Shown: positions 1 through 9,451 of the stretch, one piece after another
Layout: each line of letters starts with the position of its first letter
Position numbering within the stretch: the first letter of the stretch is position 1
The notes under the pieces: generated by a model
What the model was told of the DNA's origin: nothing
Databases searched by the model: none
Seen by the model: only the letters and a program-made list of their open reading frames with translations
DNA from: Sepioteuthis lessoniana
Taxonomy: Eukaryota > Mollusca > Cephalopoda > Myopsida > Loliginidae
Assembly: GCA_963585895.1 (NCBI GenBank)
Contig: OY757904.1
Coordinates: 23,418,559 to 23,482,558 of the forward strand
Length of the DNA stretch: 64,000 nt
Reading direction: 5' to 3'
Translations under genes and position numbers: made by a program

Positions 1-745
1 TATGCTTATATACACACATACATGTTCATGCAGCATCACAACGACACAATAATAGACAGACGCATGATGATAAAGACGCAGAGACAAAGACAGACGCCGG
101 ATAAAGACGCAGGAAGACTTCTTTATAATATATTTTACCTCTCACTTTATTTGTAAGGTTTCGAAAAGGGTTACTCAAAGTTTGCGTGTGAGAGGGAGCT
201 GGAGACCGAACATTACTGAAATATTTTGACCCCGAAGTTATGGCCGTCAGCGTTGTGTCTTTCTCGTTCTCCATGGCTGCTCAACCGGAGCACTGGCTTT
301 CCTTATTACATTTCGTCCATCTCCCCAACTCTACTCGCCTGTCTCCACTGGCTCGTTGAACCAAACTGACCGGAACTCAACTGTCCTCTGTTCAATTCGT
401 CGGCCTTATATTACCTTCAAACTCCCACGCGGTGATATGGACACGCCTCCGCAACTTCTTCCGATATCTAGCGACCGGGATGTGTCACTTCCGCTTTCTT
501 TGGAATGGCCTGTGTGATCGTCATCGAGCGGAAACAACTGTCATGCAGTTCAGAGGTCACTCTCTTCCGGTGCGTCAGTCTATGAGAGTATAATGGGATT
601 TTTTTACCTCGTCCAGTTTCATCAGCCAACTTCCGCCCACGCGATTTCCTCTCATAACTGTCATCAGAATGTGTCACTTCTTTCCGGTGCATTACCTTGA
701 ATGGCATTTTCGGCCGGGTCAACAGGTCAAAACATAACAATTGAA
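1..745. repeat. LTR-like repeat block A, cut by window edge
   Basis: This ~0.7 kb block recurs in direct orientation at 2090-2825 with long matching stretches, for example around 265-285 versus 2310-2335 and 530-580 versus 2605-2660. It abuts the 3' (minus-strand) end of a gypsy RNase H relic. Its size, its non-coding nature and its pairing with gypsy coding sequence suggest a long terminal repeat, although no clean TG..CA ends or target duplication could be fixed. The left end probably continues outside the window. Confidence 0.5.
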
Positions 746-1331
746 TATATCTTGGATTCTGCTTTACTCCGGTCTTTTCGTATTTCTTCATTTTCACGAT
801 AATTTTGTCATCAAAAGCTTTATTATCTATTTCTCTTAAAGTCACGGGTATTTCCTGCACAATAATATGTAGTATTTTCTTAAATCTCTGCTTCCGCTTA
901 TAGGGAACCAATGACCGTGTCTTCCAAAGGTTCACTATGTTTTTGGACATGTCTGGACTATCCATCCGGGTTACATAGCTTACATAATGGCAATAATTAT
1001 ATCCTAAAATAGTAAATCAATTTGATATTTCTCTATCGCTGCAACTTATTAGCTGAATGGGTCGGTAGGCCTTTTTTGATCCCAAAATAGCTAGCTGTGG
1101 TCTGTGATCCTTTTGTAAGGTAAACCTTCTACCGTGGACCAATCTATGAAATTTCGTAAGGGCAAACGCAATACTTAAAATCTCCTTTTCTATCACGGAA
1201 TAATTCTCTTCGGTTGGAAGAAGCACCATCTGGGCAATAGGTTTTTTTCGAGCCGATATCTTTAATGCAGATTCCCATTCCGTTGCTAGCTGCGATTCTT
1301 TCTTTTTTTTTTTTACATCATTAAGCATCAA
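746..1331 (-). pseudogene. Ty3/gypsy RNase H and downstream linker relic
   Basis: The minus-strand frame 1331-1017 gives a segment typical of gypsy RNase H, with YSVIEKEILSIAFALTKFH, then HGRRFTLQKDHRP and LAILGSKKAYR. It then runs with damage through a linker (965-746) that contains a charged KAFDDKIIVKMKKYEKTG segment like the region between RNase H and integrase. No integrase follows, because block A interrupts it. The domain would degrade the RNA strand during reverse transcription in cytoplasmic particles. Stops and a frameshift show that it is dead. Confidence 0.75.
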
Positions 1332-2089
1332 AAGAAATCTGTCTCTAGCATTCCTTTAATTTTTTTCAAATGCTTCCTGGGACTCCATTGTCCAAACTCG
1401 TTAAGAGTCTTTTTTAACAGTTTGTTCAACGAAAATAACAATCAACACATGTTTGGCACAAATACATTGTAATAATTTGCCAAACCTAGGAAATATTGTA
1501 GGGAGCTGACTTTTGGAGACCAGGCATGTCTTTTATAGCCCTGACAGGTGCTGGATTTGGTCTTCTGCGATTTTTATCAATTATTTGTTCCGAATATTTG
1601 ATTTTATTAATAAAAAAACTTCGCATTTTTCGTCTTTCTGCTTGAAATCATCGTTCTGAATTAAAAATCTCGAAAAATTTTTCTTGCGTTCCTCGAAGTT
1701 TTTACTTTTGATGGTTTGGTTTGGTTTGGTTTCTTTGTTTAATGGCATATCAACCTTTGTAGGTTATTTAATGCCAATGCTATTCTTCGAGAAGAACAGT
1801 AGTAGTACTATTTAACCCATAGCTCGGAGGATAAGGGGGTTAATACCTTTCCCAAGGGTATTTGCCCGAAAGTGAATGTAATAGCGCGATTGGAGTTCGA
1901 ACTCGCTTACTACGATTCTGCAGTCCATCGCTTTGACAATTACACCACGAGGACACCCCTTTTTTACTTTTGAGCAAAATATAGTTTACGTAAGCGACTA
2001 CAAACGTCATGATCATAAAGTATTGTATCCATTATTTGCTGAAAAATAGCTGAGGCGACCTTTATACCGAAAGCCAAACTGTTGTATAG
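1332..2089 (-). pseudogene. Ty3/gypsy reverse transcriptase, C-terminal half (split by a SINE)
   Basis: Reading the minus strand from 2089, the frame gives NSLAFGIKVASAIFQQIMDT, matching the gypsy RT block that follows the first catalytic region. After an S2 SINE at 1706-1965, the minus-strand frames resume with EKCEVFL, DQIQHLSGL and a SQEAFEKN-like thumb segment leading into RNase H. The YLDD active-site box is not preserved. The upstream half of the same RT lies at 2830-3225, across LTR-like block B. Several stops and frameshifts are present. Confidence 0.7.
1706..1965 (-). mobile_element. S2 SINE, near full length
   Basis: On the minus strand a tRNA-like head (box A as 'tggtgtaattgt' near 1945, box B near 1892-1904 as 'cgagttcgaactcc') is followed by the S2 body and the tail 'ggcattaaataacctacaaa', ending in a short (accaa)n repeat at 1706-1730. 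It is inserted in the gypsy RT relic. The plus-strand copy at 37336-37565 has the same structure. Confidence 0.75.
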
Positions 2090-2825
2090 CCACTCAATGA
2101 CCATGACCATGATTAACTATACAAACACATAATACATGTATATGCAGGATACAGACTGACACAATGAATAACGACGAGCGAAGACTTCTTTAGAAAAATA
2201 TGTACCTCTCACTTTATTGTAAGGGTTCGAAAAGGTTATTCAAGGTTTTATGGTGAGAGGGAGTTGGAGACCGAACAGAACTGCAATATATTGACCCCCA
2301 CTCTTATGGCCGTCAGCGTTGTGTCTTTCTCGTTCTTAAGGGCCACTCAACCGGAGGCCTAGGGGCTCAGCTCTCTGCTGGTTGATGGCTTTCTTTACTA
2401 CATCTTATCACCAAATTCTCTGGACTCCAACTCATTAGGGGGAACCGAGGGCCCCTTCGGCCTGATGTGGCTTTCCCTACCACATCTCGTCTATAACTCG
2501 TCTGATCTCCAACTGTCTTTAACAGTCTTGACAGAATTATATAATAGTTCAACGCCTACTCAATCGCCCACTCAATCTTTGGAATGGCATGTTTGATCGT
2601 CATCAAGCGGAAATAACTGTCATGCAGTTCAGAGGTCACTCTCTTCTGGTGTATCAGTCTATGAGTGTATCATGGGCTTTTTACCTTGTCTCATTTCATC
2701 AGCCAATCACGCCTACGCGATTTCCTCTCATAACTGCCATTGGAATGAGTCACTTCCTTCCGGTGCATCACCTTGGAATGGCAAGTTTGGCCGGATCGAA
2801 GGTCAAAATACAACAAAACGACTGA
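2090..2825. repeat. LTR-like repeat block B inside the gypsy RT
   Basis: This second copy of block A lies between two halves of one gypsy reverse transcriptase. The RT reads to ...LSTTRKE at about 2830 and resumes with NSLAFGIK at about 2085, so this is a solo insertion rather than the element's own terminal repeat. Both copies share direction. I found no exact target duplication. Confidence 0.55.
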
Positions 2826-2829
2826 ATTT

Positions 2830-3225
2830 ATTCCTTTCTCGTAGTGCTTAGCGAAAGTAATTTGGAACTTTTTTCGTCAACTTCAATCTGCAGATACACG
2901 TTGCCATGGTCAGTTTTCGAAAATATCCGACCTCCACTGAGTTTAGCGAAAATCTCTTCCGGCCCCGGAAGTGGTTAATCATAATGTTTGAGGGCATCGT
3001 TTAAGCCCGTGAAGAAATCCGTGCAGACACGTATCTCTTTAGAACTTTTCTTTATATATACTATCGGTGAAGCCCAATCGCTATTATAAACTTTAGGTAA
3101 AACACCCATTGTTTTGAGTCTGTCAAGTTCATCATTGATCAGTTTTAACGATGCAAAGGGAACATTCTTTTTCTTTTTGAAAACCAGTTATACATTTCCT
3201 TTAATTCAAATTTAGCTTTCATTTT
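2830..3225 (-). pseudogene. Ty3/gypsy reverse transcriptase, N-terminal half
   Basis: The minus strand encodes FASLKLINDELDRLKTMGVL, then SDWASPIVYIKK, EIRVCTDF and LNDALKHYD. GGRIFSKTDHGNVYLQIEVD follows, which is the gypsy RT finger/palm block with the first catalytic Asp (the D of KTDHG). An in-frame stop follows LKHYD. The domain copies the element RNA into DNA. It continues, after LTR-like block B, in the relic at 1332-2089. Confidence 0.8.
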
Positions 3226-3468
3226 ATTGCACCTGAACTAACCACCAGAACATATCTCTGAGGATTTAATTTTAAAATATTTCTTTACACTTTCTGCTTC
3301 CGTGGTAAAACGAACTGATGGAATCGTTCCATAAATTAAACTGCTTCTTCCAGTCCGTTCCAAAAAGGTTATTTGTATCTCTCATTACAAACAGTCTTAA
3401 TTTCAACGTTTTTTCGTTCAACGCCAAATGCGTTTTAAATTCCATTTCATATTTTATTTTCTGTTCTG

Positions 3469-3816
3469 TTAAATTACGAGAAACTTTTTATGGTAACAAT
3501 TTTCGTTGGTTTTCCTATGTTTTCCATGTATGCACATATATACATTTATCATGTTTAAGTCAGACCCGCTTTCCAATTTTAATTTAATATTTTTGTTAAG
3601 GATTTTTACCTGGACTATTTTCCTTATATTCCGAACTGCAGATTCATCCATATTAGCATCTTTAACGTTATTATTCACTCGTTTTTTACTTTTGTCTGAC
3701 AGAGAGTTTTTTATATCCTTTTTTTTTTTTTTGCAACGAAGACATTTTATGTTTTCGTGTGGACAGTCATTATAAAGGTGTAGTTTTTTCTTCTTCCCAT
3801 TATTTTCTAGACACAC
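3469..3816 (-). pseudogene. Ty3/gypsy nucleocapsid/protease region relic
   Basis: This 115-residue minus-strand frame has a cysteine-rich start (NDCPHENIKCLRC), a Lys-rich stretch, and then KLESGSDLNMIN, which resembles the retroviral-type protease active site with the catalytic Asp replaced (ESG where D-T/S-G is expected). It sits between the gag relic and the RT relic in the expected gag-PR-RT order. It encoded the RNA-binding knuckle and the processing protease of the element and looks inactive. Confidence 0.6.
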
Positions 3817-3829
3817 ATATTTAATATCT

Positions 3830-4075
3830 TTAGCATCTTGTCGAATGTTTACACACCTCTGTTAATCTTTTGCTAAGTGTGGTAAAGTCTGGTTGGGTTC
3901 ATTTTCAAGTTCATTTAAAACCATTCTTCTGATTTCAGTGTCTTTTGTCGACATCAAACCTTGAACACTTATCAGGCATTTAAAATCGTCAGGGCTTAAT
4001 TCTGCCAGTTTTAACCACTCTAATACGTGTCCGTTAGGTAAGAATTTTCAGATTTACTTTTGCTCATATTGGTCC
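3830..4075 (-). pseudogene. Ty3/gypsy gag C-terminal capsid relic
   Basis: The minus-strand translation contains LAELSPDDFKCLISVQGL, then KDTEIRRMVLNELENEP and LPHLAKD, the characteristic capsid C-terminal pattern of invertebrate gypsy gag upstream of a zinc knuckle. A stop interrupts it before the knuckle. It is the 5'-most part of this element that I can recognise, and a 5' LTR is not visible upstream. Confidence 0.6.
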
Positions 4076-4134
4076 TGGGATGTACCTTAGAAAATAACTA
4101 CGTTTACAGACGATCATAACATTGCCCAGTCGAC

Positions 4135-4765
4135 TACGGCTGTAACATTCACTGAGTGCTTTTCTGTAGAGGGGTAAAACCTCCACTCCAACAACGAGAG
4201 TCCTGATATAACACTAAAGAATCTGATGGTGAGGCTCTAGTAATGCTGAAGCTTTGGGTAATGTGGAGTACCCCTTCATTGCCATCACTTCCAGGTCCAC
4301 TCTGACCCAGAGTGGTAGCACCTGATAGGGTCCTATCTAAGGGTAAAATAGAATTAACTGTGTAGTTATGCTGAACTGAAATAGGATTGTTTTGACATTT
4401 AAACTGAGTACTTATGTTAAACTGAATTGTTTGAAATGGAACTCATTTTGTATCCTAACCTGAATTGTTTGAAATAGAACTGATTTTACATTGAAACTGT
4501 TATTAAACTAGACTGAATTGTTTGAAATTGAACTGTTTTGAGATTTAACTGTGTGTAAAACAACTAATACTAAACGGGATTGTTTGAATTTTGACTAAGC
4601 CTAATAGCTTGCAATGGAAATGGCTTTGACAATTAAACTGTGTACTTATGCTAAACAGAATTCTTTGAAAGAGAACTATTTATTTGTATAAAAATGGATT
4701 TGGCATTAAATAACCTACAAAGGTTTATATGCTATAAAACCCAAACAAAGAAATATAACAATATA
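4135..4765 (+). mobile_element. S3 repeat with internal ~55-bp tandem array
   Basis: A unique-looking 5' part (4135-4340, with 'gtggtagcacctgatagggt') is followed by degenerate tandem units of the type 'ttatgctaaactgaattg' + 'tttgaaatagaactg' from about 4345 to 4690. The S2-type tail 'ggcattaaataacctacaaa' ends near 4760. Related copies lie at 26535-27120, 42905-43345 and, on the minus strand, 61590-62470. No protein is encoded. Confidence 0.7.
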
Positions 4766-4929
4766 AGGATATAAATCGCATTTACTCATATGTAAACTGT
4801 TTTTGCCAGACGAGGTAAATTTAAGGACTTGTGTAAACGTAAAATTTTGATTTAATGAAGATAAATATCTAACATCGCCCCTTGGTTAAAGTAAGAAAAT
4901 AAACCCTCAAGAGATAATTAAAATATTTT

Positions 4930-5150
4930 CTTACTGCATCGAATCCATATCAAATGGTTGGTTCTCTTGGTATACGCAACGAAATTGTGTGGTTGAGTCA
5001 TACCGAAAACTCAAAAAATGGCACTTGATACCTCCTTGCTTAACACTCAGTATCATAATGTACGTATCAAGGATAAAGTAGCGTCCTCCCTTACACTTCG
5101 GTGTAGTAGCTATTTAAAAGGGAGCTCTCGTCTTCTGTCACTAATTTTAC
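4930..5150 (+). mobile_element. S4 SINE, diverged
   Basis: It matches the S4 copies at 44655-44900, 53035-53235 and 60655-60910 but in the opposite orientation. The decayed tRNA-like head is on the left, followed by 'ggcacttgatacctccttgc' and ending with 'ttcggtgtagtagctattt'. A (TA)n tract begins at 5163. Confidence 0.6.
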
Positions 5151-5520
5151 TAGCAATTCTTATATGTATATATATATATATATATATAGGGGAGTGCAAC
5201 AGAAAAACTTTCCACATTTTAAACTATGAGCTGCGTTGGGCCTTTAAACTTAGTCAATTGACAATGGTAACAACATCTACCTCATATCGTATTTTTTTTC
5301 AGATTCAAGCAGTTTTTATCAAGGGTTGGATCGGTGTACAAAATGACACCGTCCCTTTGCTGTTGAAATGCTCTTTTTTAGGACTAATGAATATGTAGTC
5401 CGACATTTCATGTAACGTTAGAATGATGCTGTTCCTGATAGAACATCGGTCCTATTATAGGAAAAAATTCTATCTATATGAAAAAAATTCTATCTATGAA
5501 AAAATTCTATCTATATGAAA
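5151..5520. other. Spacer with short tandem repeat
   Basis: The stretch holds a (TA)n tract at 5166-5188 and, at 5460-5518, three copies of a ~20-bp unit built on 'aaaaattctatctat'. I see no coding signal. Confidence 0.5.
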
Positions 5521-5521
5521 T

Positions 5522-5846
5522 GACTGGCGGCAACACCCCACAAGGTACCAACTATACGGCCACCTGCCTCCCATCACGAAAACTATCCAAGTTAGACGAA
5601 CCAGACATGCAGGATACTGCTAGAGAAGCAAGGATGAACTCATAAGTGATGTACTCCAATGGACCCCCACATATGGCCGAACAAAAGCTGGATGACCAGC
5701 TGGAACATACATACATCAGCTATGTGAGGATACGGGATGTAGCCCTGAAGACCAGCCAGAGGAGATGAACGATAGGGAGAAGTAGCGAGAGAGGTTCAGG
5801 AGTATCCGTGCTAGCGGCACGACATGAGGATGATGATGATTATTGA
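5522..5846 (+). pseudogene. RTE LINE 3' fragment
   Basis: It encodes the C-terminal end of the RTE-type polyprotein in a broken frame, with the YGHLPPI, RRTRHAGYC and CEDTGCSPEDQ counterparts. It ends in the LINE 3' tail 'gacatgaggatgatgatgat'. It is 5'-truncated, as most copies here are. No active domain is left. Confidence 0.8.
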
Positions 5847-6934
5847 ATAAGCGAGAAACTTAAAGTAATTATGAACTCTTTATTCTCTGTCTACCTATTC
5901 TTATTCTATCTTATATACCTTTTGACACACACACACACACACACACACACACAAGCCCTTGACCTACTTACTAAATCTATACTGCTTGTTCATCACTCCT
6001 GGTAGGTCCTCTCGACTGCATCTCGTGTCCATACTGAGATGATGCATGTAAATCTTTGCTGTAGATAAGACATATTCCATTGTAGGAATATTTCAGGATA
6101 TTAAAAACTTCCACGTCCAACAATAGAAAAAGGCCAACAAATTCCTTATAGAAAATGTTGTACTTTACCATGATGATGAATTAATATACATAAACAACTT
6201 TAAATGGTCTAAAGTGGATTCTGCAAAGAAAAATTGACGAACATTTTTCTAATCCAAAGCTTCAACTAGTACGTTGGATCACAGTTGATAACTATGAAGT
6301 TACTTGCTGTAACTTTCGATTTGAGCATCGACACATGGCACCCTCATAGAAAACTGACAAACCAACAGATATACATTAATATCAAACTGAATCATACACC
6401 CTTTATCACACAACATATTTACAAATCTATTGCTCCCAGGCTATCAACAAATTCTAAATATATTGTTATTTGAACAAAGTTAAACAAATTACGATGTGGG
6501 ACTCAAAAATTACGGACTATATACAAAACGGAAAGATACACAAGAAAACAATGACCTGATTATAAAATAAATTGACACTGAGGATGAAGTTCCCGTCCTG
6601 GAGGCTGCGAGAATGTGAAGTTTCAAACCCAGATTGGTTGTACCTGTCAATGACCAATTTATGGGGACAGATACAACCGTTTAATTATTTACTTAGGATT
6701 ATTTTTATTACTTAGTTGACATCATACTGCTGAGTGCAAATTATTTAGGAATGCTCGATTGATATAATTAATAATGTTAAATAGCAATAATTGAAACCCT
6801 TTAACTGTGTTCGCTCAAATGATTCATTTCAGATAGAATCGTTAGTGTTTGACAGGAATACTTGAAACCATTCAAATGCTGACAAAGATGAGCTCGAAAA
6901 ATATGTTAAAATAAAGTTGTGTACAACCTATTCG

Positions 6935-6999
<65 letters not shown>

Positions 7000-8289
7000 C
7001 AGAAAATAGAATTGCTACAATTTTAGTACTCATTTCTGTTTACGCAAAATTAAACCTTTAGTTTAAATGCTTGCATTACAGTCAACAAAGACACACACCG
7101 AAGATAGGTCGATATTTCCCGAAATGAAATAAATACCACGTGTAATACCGTTCTTTATTTATAGCTTGTATATCTTCCTTGAACTTTGCCATTGAATTCG
7201 AATTATATGTCGCACTTTTAAGAATATTAATAGACTGCATAATTTTTCATCCGACCACCTAATTTGCTAGCATTGTACCCAGGTCAAAATCGGCATCGTC
7301 CTTCATGGTGTTGCAATTTTATTTTCCATCATTGCATTTCAGAATGAGAGTGTAATCTTATATAACACAATACTTTTGTGCATGTTTGAAAGAAAAATAA
7401 AATGAGAGAGATGTTACGTATGACAAGCGAAGTTATACGAACATATCTGTACATACGTTGGTATTTACATGCATAAATTTATTTAGGAAAGACAAACCGC
7501 AAAGTGTTATTGTTCGGTCCGATTAACTCAACGTTGTCACTGCGATACAGAAACATTATACATGTATACATTCTAAAGGTATCTTTATCTACACGCGATT
7601 CTGGTTCAGCATACCTAGGCTTTCGCTATCTGCATTGTGTCCGAACAGGAGATCTCTGACGCTCATGACATTGTCAATGCCGGACAGACAATTTGCAATT
7701 CCAATAGATGCTATTCACTTCTTTTCTTCCGAATGTGCCTCTGGCTAGGCAAACACTTAATGTCCAAAGCTGAAAGAAAAACAGAAGAGCATCTTTGAGA
7801 TTTGAGAGTTGCAGGTTGACTTGTCTTGCGAATTGGCGTTTTGCGTATCACATGAATATTATTGGCCCTTGTTGATCCACACCGGAAATACTTAGAATTC
7901 ACCACGAAACTTCGTTTTATTGTTAGCATCACATGTAGATAAAAAGTAGATGCATTTCTTGGGTGAAAACTTTTTCGAGCTTTTTTTCTCTGTGAAATAC
8001 TACTTTAAAACAAAATAAAAAACCTTATATCGATTCAGTCAGCAACAATGATTGATATGCATGGAAATAAATCACGGTTAACCTTCATTGACCTAAGAGA
8101 TGTCATGAAGGGGAATTACTCGACAAGGCACTACGAAAACCAATTATGGGAAAATCCAACCACCGTTCCCTCCAAATAAATAACGCACTCAAATATTTGT
8201 TGTCTTAATTTCTGAATGCCTTGTTTTATCAACAGTCAAACTTTAAAAAGGATTTCTTGGTTGAATCATTTTTATGCCCAAATAAACAG
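5847..8289. other. AT-rich spacer with microsatellites
   Basis: It contains (CA)n at 5924-5953 and a (CA)n-(TA)n compound at 6938-6996. A stretch near 6750-6870 weakly resembles the degenerate AT repeat at 27170-27620. The short open frames (for example 7711-7932) have no recognisable homology. Confidence 0.5.
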
Positions 8290-8290
8290 G

Positions 8291-8336
8291 GGTCTCGAGG
8301 AAGGCCGGAGAAGAAAGCGGCCGAAACATTGTGAGA
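8291..8336 (+). other. Weak hammerhead-like core in an unassigned repeat
   Basis: The element 'gaggaaggccgg' then 'cggccgaaacattgtg' has a stem-II-like GGCC pairing, a GAAA box and a possible ACA/TGT stem III. The CTGATGA box is not preserved, however, and the base at the cleavage position is G. I list it only as a decayed relative of the better motifs in this window. Confidence 0.2.
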
Positions 8337-8764
8337 AAACAATAAAGACGAGGGCAATAGTTCGAAAACTCTTATTGATAAAAAAAGCACTCAAATATAT
8401 GCACAGTTATATATATATTCTTTCAGGGACGTTCGAATAAATTCTTAAATAAAAACGTTTTCTTCCTTAATTCCAAGGCAAATCAATTAGTAAGTCAGGA
8501 AACAATTATTTCTTGTAAAAAATATACATTTGATTATCAAACAATAAGTTTTTCGCTTCGAACAGAAATATTTTAATAGGGCTGAAAATAACTAAACCGA
8601 AACAGAAAAGCGTTGAATAGATTGATGTTAATAGCACGTCAATCTATATAGAGTTTTAATGCTGGAGGTCAGAGAGTTATGTTCATTGTAGTTTCATATT
8701 TATATCTATTGTGTATTTTTTTGGACGAATAACTTTTAAAAGATCTGACTCATATATGGTACAC

Positions 8765-8940
8765 TATCACATGCTACCACTCCAGGTCAGAGTGTTTCTT
8801 GGAATAATGGCAATGAGAGTGTAACCCACATTCCCCAGAGCTGTACAATTGAAGCTTCACCGTTAAATGCGGTTTAAGGTTTTAATCAGGACAGCAATTT
8901 TATGCACGGTCCTAATTTCTCTGTAGGGGATACCGTGTAT
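8765..8940 (-). mobile_element. S3 repeat, diverged 5' part
   Basis: It is the reverse complement of the S3 5' region. 'gctaccactccaggtcagag', 'caatgagagtgtaacccaca' and 'ccagagctgtacaattgaagc' correspond to S3 positions around 4230-4330. Confidence 0.55.
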
Positions 8941-9432
8941 TTTGAGCTCAGCTCAGATCTTAGCTTTTGCGTTAGCCACCTCAATTATCAGGCTCGCCTT
9001 TTTTATTTCTATTAACTATTTTATCTGTCTTATTTTATCTTATTTGTCCGCGTTCCACCCGAATACGAAAATATACAGCTTTGAAGAAGGAATAAAAAGT
9101 GCTATCAGATCCTCATCCAGATGGTCAAGTCAGAAGTACCCTGGAGTGAGATTTGGACGGTAGTCAGAGCTAAAAAAATTCTACGCTGTTATCCAAAGCT
9201 GAATCATTTTTGCATCTATAATTATCACTGTCTTTTTTTTCTTGAGTAAATCTAAAATACAGCATAAATTAAGGTTTTATTCTTTTTTACTGTTGGAAAT
9301 TGTTGCATCGTTGTATCTATAATTCTTACATTGTACAATAAAGCAGAGTCGTATCATACCAGGTTATATCTTCATATCGTAGTTAATTTTATAAGATTTA
9401 CCTGTGACCAAAACAGCACAACTATCACCAGG
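8941..9432. other. Spacer, nothing recognised
   Basis: AT-rich sequence without a convincing gene. The right end (9433-9443) is the left copy of the LINE target duplication. Confidence 0.5.
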
Positions 9433-9451
9433 GAAACTCATATCATCATCA

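Noticed and set aside
640-720. Hammerhead motif in LTR-like block A (CTGATGA on the minus strand near 665)
   Set aside because: CTGATGA and a downstream GAAA occur, but no stem II or stem I pairing is possible, and the second LTR-like copy lacks the box.
468-965. 165-residue minus frame as an independent gene
   Set aside because: Its first part is the gypsy linker after RNase H and its second part is LTR-like block A, so the frame crosses an insertion border.
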